A stretch of 64,000 nucleotides of DNA from Trochalopteron elliotii (GCA_024734555.1 JANPWX010000352.1:266884-330883); one strand, 5' to 3'; numbered from the stretch's first letter, positions 44,101-59,100 are shown. Made by a program: numbers and translations. Notes: a model not told the origin generated them from the sequence alone.

Positions 44101-47100
44101 CCATGGAGACCACAAAGGTGATTAGGGGCTGGAGCCCTGTGAGGAGAGGCAGGAGACAGAGAGATCTTCCACTTCCTGCAAGGAGATTATTGGGAGACAG
44201 AGCCAGGCTCTGTGCTGACATACATGGCAGAAGGGTCATAAATTGGAAGGGGTTCAGTGTGGCTTAAGGAAACAAATTACTGTAAGGATGGCCCAGCACT
44301 GAGAAAGGCATTGCCCAAGGGCTTGAACAGTCTTCATCTGGGAAGATTTTCAAGAGGACAAAGCTGTGGGCAGCCTCACCTGAATTCAGTGTTGGCCCTG
44401 CTTTGGTCGGGAGGTTGGACTAGAGACCTTCTGAGACCTGAATCTGATGCTGTGACTGATTCTGTGCCCAAAATCTGGAGCAGGAGCTTTCCTTGGGGTG
44501 TGTTTTATGGACTTATAAAACCTGCACTTAGCACCAACCACAACATGGCTGTTCCTGATCCCATTTCATCCCTGTTCACTCCACGACCCCTTGTGCACAT
44601 CAGGTTTGGTCTGGTGGGAATCACCAAACCGTGTAGGGCTTGACAGTGGACCATGACCATCTTGTGAGGTGGAATAGATGGGTTCCTTGGGAAAGAATCC
44701 ACCAGGATGATCTTGCTGTGAAGAGCTGGAGAGGCAGCAGGAGTTGGGTCTGTTTTTCAGGAAGTGCTCCTCTGGCTTTCCCAAACCCTGTGAGGTTTTT
44801 ACCTGGGAGAGATGCCTGGAAAGACAGGGAGTGTATTTCTGGTGAGGCTGTGTCTGTTAATCACAAGAGGAAGGCAGAGAAGTTAGAGTATGAGCAGCAG
44901 AGGGAGCTTTGGGACTGGAATACCATGAACCCTACAGGCATATTTGGCTTTGTATGGGAACAAGTCTTAGGAGAGAGAGAGAAGGGGCACCAAGGCCTGT
45001 GTAGGGATTTTCTTTTGTAGCATCCACTAATTTGCAGTTTGGGCTTCAGTGGAGATGCCTGTCCATCATCTGCTCTCTGTAACAATGGTGGAAAAATAGA
45101 TCTTGATCTCTGGCAAGTACTTTTCTGTTTGTCACAATCCCTGCTCTTCCTTTGTCGATGTGTTCTTCAGGCATTGGTAGAATGGCTGTCACAGCATCTC
45201 CATTCTGGGAGTTGTGCTGTAGGTAACTAGCTTTAATCTTCCTATGGAGGCCTTTCACAACTACCTACATTCTCTGGAATTCCCTCCCAGTTTGTGGGCA
45301 CTGCCTGGCTGCAGAGGCACTGGAGGCAGAGCAGTGTATTCAGGAGCACAATTATCCCACCTGTTAATGACAGATTTCTCTTTCTCCTCAAAGCTGTGGC
45401 ATTTCCTGGGCTGCATTTCTCTGGCTTTTTGCTGGTCCCGTATTGCAAACTACTTATAATTCCTAATTTCCTGTCTTTTTAAGGTGATTTTGTCTGTTTT
45501 TCCCAGGATTCCTTTAAGCAGTGGTAATTTCCCTCTCTTATGAGCTAAAATCCAGAGATGTGAGCCTTTCTGCAGTTGCCTTCTGAGGAAATGTCTGGCT
45601 TTTTTTGGGCTCTCAGGAGCAGCAAGTGCATCGAAAGGAAGCTGAGCTGAATTTAATTGCAGATGTCAGCAAGATGACAAAATGTGCAGCACCAGCTCAG
45701 AAATCTGAGTTGCATCTTGCCAGGAGTAAGAAATTCCTGTTGCTCACGTGGGTGTTTCAGCCCAGGTTCATCAGCAGCATCAGCACTGTGATCCAGCCAT
45801 TTCCCTGTGTGCAAAGATTCCTTGTAGCTCGGGGAGGAAGGCAAGGAACATGATGCTTTTTCACCACTTAGGGCCTGCAGAAACATTGGATATTTTCAAG
45901 GAACGTGTGAGCAGGCGAGGGGAGGTGATGCAGAGCAGAGACCTCTCGGGGGTTGAGCTCTCGTGGAGCTTTTCCAGGCTCTGTGCTTTGACTCACACCT
46001 CTCCTCCTCACCACCTCCCGTTTGAGGCTCCTGCATGTTCCAGAAGAAATCACTTCACAAGTGCAGGGCGAGCCTTGCTTGCAGGTTGTACCAGCCTCCC
46101 GAGGATGAAATAGTTCCTGGCTTGCTCATGGTGTTTTGATGGTGATCCAGTGTTTTTTTGGCAGCCACAGAAGCTTGGTTTGACTCTTGTGACTATTTGT
46201 TCCCATAGGCAAGGGAGACTCTGGTCTTAGGTCTGTTTTTCTTCATCCTGGGGGTGTTCAGCCTGGAGACAAGAAGGCTCTGAGGAGGCCTTAGAGTCCC
46301 CTCCAGTGCCTAAAGGGGCTCCAGGAGGGCTGGAGAGGGACAAGGAGTGCCAGGACATGGGGAAATGGCTTCCCACAGCCAGAGGGCTGGGTTAGATGGG
46401 ATAGTGGGAAGGAATTCTTCTCTGTGAGGGTGGTGGGGCCCTGGCACAGGTTGCCCAGAGAAGCTGTGGCTGCCCCATCACTGGATGTGTTCCAGGCTGG
46501 GTTGGACAGGGCTTGAAGCAATCTGGGATCGTGGAGGGTGTCCCTACCCATAGCAGGGGGTGGAATGAGATGAGCTTTAAGGTCCTTTCCAACTTAATCT
46601 AGTCTGTGATTCCATGGTTTCATGGCCTGTCCCCACTGTGACTCTCCCATTACCTCTCAGTCCTTTCACTGCTGTCACCCACTCCCTGTTTAGCACTGTC
46701 TGCAGATTTAATTTCCCTGCTGTTTGCATCCTCTCTCGGGTTGCTAATGAAGATGTTGTGGCACCCCACTGGTATTTTTCTATCATTATCCTCATTTAAA
46801 TTTTGTTTTTTTTACACTTGAGCTCAAAAAACCAAAATTAAGCGACGCTGCCCCAGCAGAGTCAGACCCATTCCCTGCCAGAGCTCTTGCATTATGACCA
46901 GGGAGGGGTTACTTATCTACATTTTTACTGCACATGTAAGCCTGGCCTTTCATCACCACTGAGAGGGGGCGGTCCTACCTTCCTCTGCCCTACCTGCAGC
47001 ATTTGAGCCCGACTGACGTTGTTGAGGTGGTTTGCAGATCCTGAGGACGTGTGGGAAGTGATAATGGAACAGGATCTGGAGTGCTGGAGCTGGCAGGGAG

Positions 47101-50100
47101 CAGAGGAAGGGTAGAGATGTCCTTGGGTTTAGAATCAGTGGCAGGTCAGGTGCCCTGATCCCAATTATGCTGCCTATTGCGTGAACTAGTTAAATCTGCT
47201 CCTCTGTGTCTCTTTCCCACGTGGAAAATAAACCAATTCTTCCAGTCAGAGGTTATTTACACCCCATCTTACTGCTCAGAGCTGTGATCTTTGCCTTGAA
47301 GCTGCTGTGACAGCAGAAGTTGTGTTCAGGTAGGAGGGTCCAGCCCAGCTGTCCAGCGTCACTGGCTCTGTTTGCAGAGAGCTGCAGCAGGAGCTGCTTC
47401 CTGAACTCAGCCCTGGTTGCCTGGTGCCTGGAGATCCCTCTGAAATCTCAGGATTTCCAGTTGAGCTTTGCACATCTTGCCCCTCCTCAGAGTACATTCT
47501 GGGCTCATTTCCTTCTCTTCCTGGCAGCAGTCCAAAAATCCCTGCTCCAGACCAGAATGATTCCTTTGTTACACTTTTCAGCTAGAGGTGACCTGGAAAC
47601 ATTTTTCCCCCTTGGAGATCCAAGCGTTCACTACAGCTTTTCCTTGCTCCAGGGCTGACGTCACTGACACCTTGAGCAGAGCAAGGAGCTGCCCTTGTTT
47701 TCCTGCACGAGGTGTCAGTGACTTCAGCAGCTCCCACTTGGGATCTGTGGGATGGGGCAGGCAGGGCTTGGCACAGGACAAAAGCCAGCAGGGAAGTGTT
47801 TACATTGATGCCATTTCCATGTGCTCTGAAGTCCATGTTCATTTTGCTAATGACTTTGATCCGAGAGACTATTGAACTGGAAAAAAGAGTGTTTCCTGCT
47901 GCTGTTTTGGTGGTTGATAGGTGTGTTTGGCTTATTTTGAGTTCAGACACACGCCAATACCTGGATGGAGCTGTTATACTAGGCTGAAATATGGGCTAAT
48001 TATGTTTGATGGGAGTTAAGTGTTTATTTTTCATTTCTAGGTGATCACTCAGTGTCCTAAATCTGCACAGGGGAACATGCAGAAGCTATTTTTGTGCCAC
48101 GAGATTGCAACTATCATTTAAATAGGCTCCAGCTTTCCCACTCAGGAAATTTGGTTTTAAACTCTTGGCCTCCTCTTCCCTCCCTGGTGAAAAGAACAAC
48201 AAAAAAAAAGGAGACTCAGGTGCCCAGTGTACAGAACTTGGTTTAGATTCTCAAACAGGAGTGAAGAAGGGTAGAGACTTTCTATATTTAGACTCCAGAA
48301 GGTGCCTGTTTAGATTATCTCCAAATAAAGGAACAATATCCCTCTGGGAATATTTTCCTTAGGAGTTAATGGGAGGGAGAAACACAAACACAGACATTGA
48401 TGTATACTTCTAAGAACAGTATAAATGCATAGAGACTTTTTATGAGGACCTGGTCCCTGAGGGAGAGGTTTCCTAGTGCAGGCTCCGAGTGAGACAAATG
48501 CCTGTTTGTGTGGTGCTGTGGCTGTCCTGGCGCCTTCCCTGCCTCACCACCAGGATATTTGCCTTCTCATTCCTGAGGCACCTCTCTCAGTGAAGGATTT
48601 TTAGCTAGGTCAGATATCCTTCCTTCTGGAGCAGTCTAGGTGGCTGTTAATGATTGCAACTCATGAAAGGCCTTTGAACTTTACAGGGCCCTGCATTCTC
48701 CTGAGCTGAATTTGTCTTTTCTGTGTATCCAGATGCCAGATCCAGTGGTGTCAGGCATTAGGCTGGCTCACAGGGTGATGCATCTCTTTAATTCAGGTTC
48801 TCACCCCACAAAATCCCCTGATTTGTGGTTCTGGGAGCAGAGCAGGAATGCAGCTGGTTTGGATTAGAGACGGTAAGAGATGGGGGAGTTTTTCCATATG
48901 GGAAGTGCTTTGGTTTTCATCAGAGGCTGTTCTGAGGCTCCAGCTGCCTTGCATAAGCCAGCAGGTTTGCTCAGGCCACTGCTCAGGCTGTTAAGATGAA
49001 GGAGAGATTGTCACTTGATGATGATTAATTTAGGAATGCATTAGCATGCCAAAGAAATCGAATGATAGAGGCCTGCTTGCCCTCTCCTCTGGTTTCCTAG
49101 ACCCAAGGGAGAAAGTGAAGCCAAGGCTGAAGCATATGACTTAATTAATGATGACTGTGGACTTTGCCTCTGCTACCATTTCAGCAAACTACTCATGAGC
49201 TGGCAGGGCCTCTTCCCTCTCTCAGATAGGGTCATTGATACTTGCTGCCTTCTCAGTGTTTGGGTTTTATTTAATCCTGAAACTGAGGGTTGGATAAAAC
49301 TGACCTGGAGCCCCAGGTCAGGTGCCCCACTGCCTTCCCATCCGGGTGGAGCCGTGACCACCCTTTATGGTGTCCCCAAATGATGTGTCAGTTGCAAAAT
49401 ACAACCCCCACAGTACATGGAGAGTGCCCAAGGACTCTGCTTGCTCAAGCTTTTGTTGGTGTGTCATTGATTTCCTAACCCTGAACAGACCGGTCGCTCC
49501 AATGTGTTTCCTGGTCCTGTGAGAGATCCCATCCCATCTGAGGGGTTGAATCAATCCTGGGAGCAGGTGCCAGCATCACACCTCCCTGGGGAGCAGCAGC
49601 AAAGGGCAGCATGGGGTGAGGCAGCTGCCCAAGTGAGCCAGGGCAGGGACACAGCTGCGCAGGGCTGTGCTCCCAACGTTTAGGTTTTCTGGCTTGCTTG
49701 TGTGTCCTACCCTTGTGCTTCCCAGCTCTGATTATGAAAGGACTTTGTGAAGCTGCTTGAAGTCTGACTGTATCTAGCCAGGTGCAGCTCCATGAGGTAC
49801 CCTGGTTCCCCTCATCCCCTCCTCCCCATCGCTTTTCCCTTCTCCTTGCTGAGTCTGTCCAATGGTGTGGGCAATGGGGCTGTGTTAGAGCTGAGCCTAG
49901 CCCTGCCCCTGCTGTCCCTTGGCACAGGGGGATGAAAACAGCCCTTTCAGCCTAGTACCTTCCCAAATATTATTCCAAGTCCACCCAGTTTCTCCTGAAC
50001 TGGTTGTCAGGCACTCTATAAACATCTCTAGCCTTTCCAGGGTTTACTGTGGGCGGGTGTTGTCCTGGGCTGGGGTGTGAGCTGCAGGAGGGTGTTGGTG

Positions 50101-53100
50101 GCTGTAGGTTCAGGGAGAGCTGGGATATGCAGTGGCTGTTGCTGGCACTGCTGGATCCTCTGGGTCTTCCCCAGACTGGAGCCCTGGCAGACTGCTCGCA
50201 GTGCCCCAGCACGAGTTTGAATTTTAAATCTACATTTCAAAGTCCTGTTATTACTTACTATGCTTTAATTGCTTCCCCTGCCATTCAAATCAAAGTACAG
50301 CCTGTAGTGTAGAAACACCTCGGTGAGAGCTGGGCTCTGGGCTGGAGGCAGAGAACACCCACTGGATGGATCTGCCCGGCCAGGGAAGGAGCCTGCCGTG
50401 ATCCCAGCCTGCTGTGCCTGGATCTGGTTGCATACCAGCCAGGCATGAGAGGGGCAGAGCAGCCGAGGGCTGCCAGGCATTGTGGTGGGAAGAAGGGGAA
50501 AGGAAGGCAGACTCACAAAATTCCTTGTGCATCCTGGTGCAGGGAGCATGTGCCAGCACATGAGCTGCCAGCAGCAGCTGTAAGTGCTCAGGAACAGCAG
50601 GGAGGATGTTGACTGCAACAATGCATCAAGGCTGCGGTTTGTAGCCTCAATAGTCAGGCAGTTAACTTTTTTTCTCTTTTTTTTAACAAAGACATTTTGG
50701 TTGCCAAATCCATAACCATTAGCAGCTGTGGTTTCGAGCTGTTCCTTCCTCACACGTTGCAGTCTAGACCTGACAGGCTTTCAAACAAAAGTTTGGCTGA
50801 TGGCTTTTGTTTGGATTTCTTTGTGATCCTACTTTTCTCCCTTCTTTTTGTGTTCTGTTGATTTGAATTGAACCTTGTCGTGTATCCCTTTGCTAACACA
50901 GCCTCTGTGGAGCAGCTCTGCTGCATCTCTGAGCTCTCCCATGGCCAAGGACAGCTTGTAGTGTTCTTCGAGTGGATGTTCTGGATGTTTCTGCCTCAAG
51001 CTAGAAAATTTGGCATTTCTAGAAACTTGGATCTGCTTTAGGGTTTCTGTTTAGAGAAATGTTACATTTCTTATGGGCCAAAGGCTGGTTGGCCTTAAAA
51101 GATGGTGCTTGAGAAGGTGCTTAGAGTTGGAAGTGTGATGCAAGATTGTGTCATGAGGGTGATCAGAACTCGGCGTGAAGCTCTTGGTGCTCTGCAAGCA
51201 CTTTTAGGACTGGAGGGCTGAATCAGGAGGTGACACAGCAGTGGTAAACCTGGATCTGCTGTTTGCAATTTGGGTGCATGTGGCCTGGGGCACTCTGGGT
51301 AAAGGCTGTGTTGGGAAAATTGGCTGGATAATTCCCCAGAGGGAATGTCCTTGTAAAGAGATGATGGAGACCACTGCTGTCGGAACAACAGACAGGGAGC
51401 TGATGCTCCTAAACCACTCTCCTTGGAAAAGTGACAGGCCAAATGTGGCTTGGGCACAGTGGCACCCACATCCAATTAAGCATGGTCTCTCATATTTGAT
51501 GGCTTCATTTCTCTTGAATTCATCTGTTTGTGGTGCAGGCATTGCTGCAAGTGCCCTTATTTGGGTGCAGCACCCCCAATCACTCCCAAAAAGCTGCCCA
51601 TTTTCTTTTCCCTCTTGCAAACCACTGAAGAAACATTTTCTAGCTGGATGGTGAGCAATTTCCCTCCAGAGAGGAGGAGAAAATGGCTGGTTAGTAGTTA
51701 ATTACCTGTTACGTGTCTCTGACAGCGATGAAGCTTATGAGGCATGAAAGAAGAGCAGATCTGCCTCTCCCACAAATCACCAAGAAAACAGGGTGAAGGA
51801 AGTTGGGCTCCCAGAGGATCCCTTGCATCCCATTCCTCTTTTTGCACATGGCCAAGGGGTGTCTCCAACACCCAGGAAGAGCCCAGTGTATGTTTCTGCC
51901 TGCTGGGGGAAGCTGATTTATTGCCACTGCTAGATCCAGCGGCCCCGCTCTTTCAGAGGAGATGCTGCCTCCACCAGGATGATTTTTTCCCCTTTGAATG
52001 CATTTTATGGTGAACTCTCTTGCCAACACATGGGGTCTGCTTGCTTTTATTCTTTCCAGACAGTGTTACTTTCCAGTGCTGCCTCTTTTATTCCAAAGCT
52101 CTTGGAGAGCAGCAGGGAAATGAAGGCTGGAGCGGGTGTCCTGGCCCGGCGCTGCCTGGCAGAGCGAGCCGTGTTTTCCCTGTTGTTCACTGATGAGCCA
52201 TGCCAGGAAAATGATTCACCCCTTTCCATCATGAACCTTGCAGAGCATCTCAAGCACCTCCTTGCTGCTGGTGCCCCTGGCAGCTGTAAGATGGAGAGAG
52301 TGGCAGTGACCAGGGGAAGGACCACAGGTTCCAGCGTGCAATTCTCCGCCACGCTCCGGCTAACCGGGATGTGTGCTCCATGGCAAGGAAAGCAGAGGAG
52401 AGCTCAGGCTGCATTGCAGGGCTCCATAGGCTGGCTGTGTGTGTGAAACCGGGGCTATTCCCACCCCTTTGTGTCCTGAGGCCTTAATGAGAGAGCAGGA
52501 ATGCTCCTGGAGGGTTGCTAAAGAAGCTGCCGGGAGCACTCGGGCTTTGTGCTGTGCAGAGCTGCTTGCTCCATGCACGCGGTGCCTTTGTTCCTGCCTC
52601 GGATGCACCGGAGCAGAGCTCATCTTGTTAGTGATGGTTTGGCTTCCCCCCAGGACATTTTCCTTCTGCTCTTTCCATTCCCCTGCCTTCAGGTCACAGC
52701 AGTTGGGTTTAAGCCAGTGCAGTTTATTGGGGAGGGGTGCAGCAGTCAAGGGGTTTTTGATGGCCCTTCTCTGTGTTTTTTTTTCTCCTGTGAAGATGGA
52801 ATCAGAATGAGCAAAGGGTCCCAAATGCTGCATTGGTACCAGTGATGCTGGGTGAGCCTGCATGGCCCCAGCATCCTGCTGCAGGCTTTACCTAAATCAG
52901 GAAAAAAAAAAAAATGTAACAGATTGGTGTGGGGGGAAAATATAGCAGGAATTTTTTTTCCTCAGATGTCAGAGAAGGTGGGTTTGTGTCTCTGCTGGCT
53001 TCTAGCTGGCTCGTCCCCTCCTTTGCTCTTTTGCTGTGGGCTGTGGAATGGGAGGCTGGCAGCCCTGCTGCTATTCCTGGTGGTGACAAGCTGGTGATGG

Positions 53101-56100
53101 GAGACGAGGGATGGTGAAAACAAAGTGTAGGGAACATTCATTAGCAATTATCCCTCCTTGCAGCTTGAGCTGGGTGGCTGTTGGGGACATTTGATAGCCA
53201 CTTAATACATGTTCAAAGCACTGGCTCTGGCGTGAGGGTGAATCTGGTGGCTGGTTTTTGGAGGAGCCTAGTGCTCAGCTCCCTTTTCCAGCTTCATTTA
53301 ACCTTGAGCTCTTCCTGCGGGTGTTAAGCTGCCTTGAGATCTGCTTTTCTCTTCCCTCCCACCTAATCTCCTCACAGCTGGGATCTCCCAGACCTGTTAG
53401 CAGCTAACTGAAGCCCAGCTGGAGAGGTGGGACGAGCAGGGGGGGCAGTGGTTGTGTGGAGGCCGTGTGTAGAGCACGTCTGTGGAGTGTTGGTGCAAAG
53501 CAGTGGGAGGAGCAGCTCTTGGTGAGCCTCATCGGCTGTTTGCAGCCCACAGAACCCACTGGCCTCCCACATGCCTTGTTGCCAGCCGACTACAAGGTGG
53601 TAGAAGGTCTGAAAGGAGGCTGAATAATTTTTTTCACACTGTAGTTGCATTGCATAACCCCTCTCGAGCTTCCCTGGTCATCTGCAGGATTGGAGAAGGG
53701 TAGATTTGCTCCTTCTTGAGGGACAGTCTGGCCTCTGGACTGTGTTTGTTGTAGCTACCTTCTAAATGCCGAGTTCCTTCCAGGCAGAGGCAGTGTAAAG
53801 CCTGGAGTACCAGCACCTATCTTATTAACACCCCCAATATAAGAAAGGTGAGTGCTGTTGAATTTAAGAAGGGACATCCCCCATCAGACTCCTGGCTGGG
53901 TTTGATTCTTGGTCTCTGGAAGAGAGGGAACATGGTTTCCTTCTGGATTGACCTTTTATTTGAAAATGTGCTGTTTTTCTGAGATTGTCTTTACTGGGGA
54001 TCACGGAATCCCAGACTAGTTGGAATTGGGAGCGACCTCAAAGTTCATCTCATTTCATCCCCTGCCATGGGCTGAAACACACCTTCCACTAGACCAGGTT
54101 GCTCCAAGCCCTGTCCAACCTGAACAATTTGATAGGATGTGCTCTGGCCTCTCCCTCTGCCACACCACCTCTGGGTTTTGGGCTTTTATTCCAAGCTCAG
54201 GTTTACTGAAGTGATGATGGGCTGCCTTTGGGGTGGAGTAGTTGGGAATAAATTTTTTCTCAATCTCCAAAACTTCCTGTGTTGCAGACAATAGAGTGGC
54301 TAGACTGAGCTTTCACAGGAGAAGCAGTGAGAAATTAGGTTTTGGTACTCAAATTTGGGCAGACTGGGACGATGCATACCTGTTTGGTGTCTTGGTGGCA
54401 GTGTCTCCACTGAGAGTGGAGCTTCCTAAATTTCTGTGGGATGAATGAATGGAATGCACTCGTGGAAGGGACTGGGGGAAGAAGGGAGCTGGGCTCTTGG
54501 CTTGACTCAGCATTTTGTGGGAGCTCAGCCTCATCTTCCTCACCTGGGAGCATCCTGACTCTAGGCAGAGGAAAGGGTTATGGCTCTTCCTGGGCTCCAG
54601 CCCGCAGGAATATTCTGGATTTTGGTTCACCAGGATGAGGTAAGAGGTTTCTGGAATAGGTACTATAGGAAGCCTTAAATGTAGCAGGTGAGGGGCTCCT
54701 TTCCTGCCTCCTGGGAGTGAGATGCCAGAGGAAGGACCAAAGCTTTTCAAAATTAAGGACACAAAGAGATTTGACTCACAGACAGAAGTGCACCCTGGGG
54801 GCAAAGATGAAAGGCTGTGGTGTGGAAGCAGGAATTCAAGTCACAGTTGTGGCATCTTCCTTGTCCTTGAGATTGGATTGAGCAGGAACCGTTGGAGCTG
54901 AAGGCTTGATCCTGGTTTTGAATGAATGCTGTCAGTGGAGAAACCAACTTGCTGTTGGTTCACTGCTGATGCCTGTTTGGGAGATGCTCCCGGGATGGGG
55001 CTGTAAAAGGGGTGAGGGGGACATGGTGGTGTCCAGGTCCACCTGGGAGATGGTGGCTGAGGGGATTTGGGAAGCAGCAGCTGTATTCCAGCAGCAGGAC
55101 CTCTGCAACACACCCCACCTGGCTGAAGAAGCCGTGGGCTGAACCAGGTGTAGCAGAGCAGGAAAGGGTCACCTCTGTCGCCAGGTTTGGGTAGCCTTGG
55201 TCCTTGGGCTTGTCCTCAGGTCCTCCAGCCACAGAGGTGCCACCAGTGATGCCAAGAACGACAAAGCAGTGCCAGCATTTCACACTCTCCAGGCGTTGGC
55301 CGGGGATATTCACATTGGCTCTTCCTAACCTTCCAAGATCCTCCTTCCCTGCAGATGGGAAATGAAAATCCTTGGCATGGGCACGGAGCAGTGGAAGCAA
55401 GTCAAGTAAGGTGACTCAGCCAAAAAAGAAGAGAGAGGAAGAAACCTGTCCAAGCCTGGGTGGGTGCAGCGGGGCATGGGCGCATGATGTGGATCAGTGC
55501 GGCTCCTCCTCCCCGGCACGGAGCTGCATGGAGCAGCTGACTGCTTGTACCTCTCTCTTGCTCAGTGCACAGCTCTTACATGCTGTTGTAAAATGAGAGG
55601 GCTTGGAAACACTTCCCCTGGTTGATCCAATCCCAGCGTTGGGCTTCTGTAAATCTCCCTGAATTGCTGGCAATGCTGCCAAACCCTGCTGCAGTGTGGG
55701 GAGAGCGGGTCGCTCCCTGCTTCCCTCGCCGTGCCCAGCTGTTCCAGGGCAAATCCAAACTCATTTTGGCAGGTCGGTGAGAGCTTTTCAAACACTCGGC
55801 CTAGGAGTCATTTGTTAGTAACAAATGGGGGATTTGCCAGGACACGCAGCTCCATCTGGTCTGGCATCCTGTCCCCTCCAGCAGCCTTGATGGATCTGCT
55901 CGTGGAAGGCAGGGGAGCAGGAAGAAAAAGAAGGCAGTTTTCCCATGGAAGGAAAACCACTTCCGCAGTCTGTTTGAGCAGGGTTTCCTGGGCTGGAGCA
56001 TCCTCGTGGCGTGTGCTGGCCTCAGTGCCTGTCAGCACCAGCTCTGCAGCTCAGGGACAATCTGAGGTGAGAGCTGAGATATACATTTTTTATGACTGTT

Positions 56101-59100
56101 TTGCATTTCACCTCTGAATGCCAGGGAGGCTGAGCTGCAGTCAGCCAGGATCTTGGTGTGCTTCCTGCATGGAGTGTGTTTTTTCTCCTTTTCCCCCACA
56201 TGGTTAATGAGAGAAACAATTTTAGAGGTCTTTTTCCAACCTAAATACTTCCATGATTCTATAATCTGTTTATTATCTTTGTATAAAATTCCCCTACGTC
56301 TTCAGTATGGTAAAATCCTTCCACTGACTCTGTGAATGGGAGCCGGCCCTGAGCTAGCCTCTCTGAGCCATCACCTTGGTATGTAGCAGGTGTGTTGCTC
56401 ACCCTTTATATGCAAGTGAATATCAAGGAATGCATGTCCCACAGCAGGACAATGCACACTCTCCAAATCTCAAATCCTTGTGTTTGGGATTGAGCTCTGT
56501 AGGGAATATTTGGGGATGTATCTGTAGCTGGCACAGCTGGTGGTGCCCACCCTTCTGGTGGTCATTTCGGGCTGGGTTTGGCAGGTTGTTTTGGTTGAGA
56601 TGCTGGGGTGCTGTCCATGACCAGATAGGGATTAGTGGGACTACTCACATTCCTGATCATCTGAATCTGGGGATGCATCAGACTGAAAATCTGTCCCTTG
56701 CTTGTCCCACTGCACAGGTGGGCTGGTGATGGTAGGGACCCAACGACTTCCCTCTCAACATCTCAGGGTTCTGATCAGTCTAAATCAAGCGTGAAACCAC
56801 AGGGGTAGCACAGGTTGGTGCTCAAGGGGGCTGCAAACAGCTTGGGAACACCCAGGGTGAGTGGATCCAAAGAGGCAGCGAGCTCCAGCCAGAGGCACAA
56901 CGGGAAGAGCCTGAGCAAGGGTCTTGCAGAATAAGACCCAAACCTGGAATTGTTTGGAGTTTTTTTCATTAAAAGTTCTTGAATTGGTTTGGTCTGAGCT
57001 GCTACAGCCTCCATATAACCCATGTCTTAGCGAAGATCCCTCTGTTCTTGCCCCCTGAGCTCTTTCTGTGCCCATGCAGCTGTCCTGACTCTGCTCTCTG
57101 TGTCTCTCTGTGTTTCACAGTATCCGCACCTGAGCCAGGAGTCCGGGTCTCCATTTGTCTTTATCTGCACTAATCCCCAGGAGATGATTCTGAAGTTTCC
57201 CATCAAAGGAAAACACAAAATCTGTAAGTAGTAAAGTTTCCCCAGATGTACCCCCAGCCCTCGGAGCCGGCTCCCTTTGCCACCCCAGCTTGCCGTTGCC
57301 AGATGAGTTCCCAACCTTTGCCGTGTGCTCTTTGATCTGGAGGTGTTTGTTTAATGGCTTGAATACATCTGTAATATTTTTTTTGTCTTCAGTTCCCCTT
57401 TCCCCAGATGTTGCTTCCTTCCAAATACATGCTTCTTCCTGCCTCTGCAAACACTTGGGGAGTCAAAGACCAGTCGTGTCGGTGGCTGATCTGCTGCTGG
57501 CGTTAGCCTGGATCAGGGTAGGAGTTGATGCAGCAATGCCCAGGCAGATCCAGGCAATCTCCGTGTCCCGTAGTTCCAAATCCCACTCTTACCCCTGAGG
57601 ACAGTGAGGGCTTGAACAGCAAGAGCTGCAGGGCCAGATGGATGTTCCCCATCTGCGGGCCGGTGGGATGGGATGTCCTGGCAGAGCGTGCGGGGAAGCG
57701 CCGCAGCATCTGTCCGCGCTCCGCTTGCCAGCGTCGTTAGTCCCTTTTACGAGCCACCAGCCCCTCCACGGGCTGCCAGTTATTCCTGCCCGCTGCTATA
57801 AAAAGGATGGAGGAGGGATGCGGCAGCTGGGGAGCCCGCAGTCAGCTCCGTCCTTATTAGCAGCCTCCCCTCCACACAGCCCGGGGAAGGCACTGCACGT
57901 GCTTGCAGGGGATGTGAAAAATTAATTTGACGGGCTAAAAGCAGCAGAGGCAGGAAGAGTCTTGGCTGTTTATTCAGCAGAGCTGACAACTGGGTGATCT
58001 CCCTCTTTTCCACATGGATCCTTGGGCTAATACCTGGGGCTAAGGAGTGTTGGGATTTCTCAGGTCTGGTTAATAAGGGCTGTTTGAAGCACAGCAGAGG
58101 GTTATTTTTGTTGTGTTTGAGGGGTTTTTTCCCCTCTCTGCTCAGGGAAGCACCTTTCTCCAACAGCTGGGTATTGGGATGTCTTGCAAAACCATTTGAT
58201 TTCTTCCCTGCCTTTTTGAGCAGCAGCTGGAAGGTGCATTCAGCCAATAGAGACCATTGCTTGGAGACCTGCAAGTGCTCGAATCTCACTTTTGGTCCTC
58301 CCCCTAGATGGGTTATTCCCAGTACCAGTGAGCAGGCAGGACTTATTTAGGATGCAAGTCTTGGCTGTGAGAGAACAGCCTTGTGGCCTTTGCATGCTGG
58401 TGCATCCTTTTTTTCCTTGTTTTAACCTCTCCTTTGCTCTTGCCAGGCTCTTGTGCTCCTTCACTCCCACCTCAGCCTCTGTCTGGCCATGGGTGGGAGA
58501 GGGTGAAGCTGCTATGTGGCTCCTGCGTGTCTGCCTCGCCGCGTGCAGGTGCTGCCAGTCCCCTCCCCATCTGTCACATCATCTCCTTTGTGTTGTGACA
58601 CTTTCCTGCTTGGAGAAGGATCAGTCTAACAGCCTGGAAGGAAGCCGGCTGTGCTGGCGGCTGCCTGTGCTCCCACTCCCACTGCTGGCCCTGCCTTCCC
58701 TGCCCTCCATCCCAATAGGAGCTGTCACAGAGGCAGTGCAGGGGGGCTGTGGAGCTGCATGTTCACCTCCCGGAAGGGACATGGTCCGTCTGGGTGATAT
58801 TTATGACAGCCTAGGGAAGGAGCAGGGAAGCCTTTGACCTTTCATCAGCACAAGGCGTTATTTTAATAGAAGCTGGCATTGCATCCCAGGCAGTCAGAAG
58901 CTTAATTCTCCCAGCTGGAAGCAGAGCAGAGGGAAGGTGCCAGCTCACATCCCCACCTGGGCTTGCTGGCTGTCCTGATCTCCTTGAAACCTGGCTCAAA
59001 CCATGACAAAATGCCAGTTTGTCCTGTTGGGAAGCCAAGCCAGAGCAGTTTTCCTTGCCAGATAACAGCATGGACCTCACCACGGTGACATCCGGATGCT

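Larger units (their letters stand above)
43084..57120 (+). other. TRIP4: TRIP4 intron 11 (14 kb)
   Basis: It accounts for half of the gene. It holds CR1 pieces at about 43770-44465, 46250-46625, 54000-54128 and 56214-56265. A homeodomain-site-rich patch lies near 49010-49160 and a perfect 13-bp inverted repeat at 47660-47722. No cryptic exon or nested gene was recognised. Confidence 0.85.
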
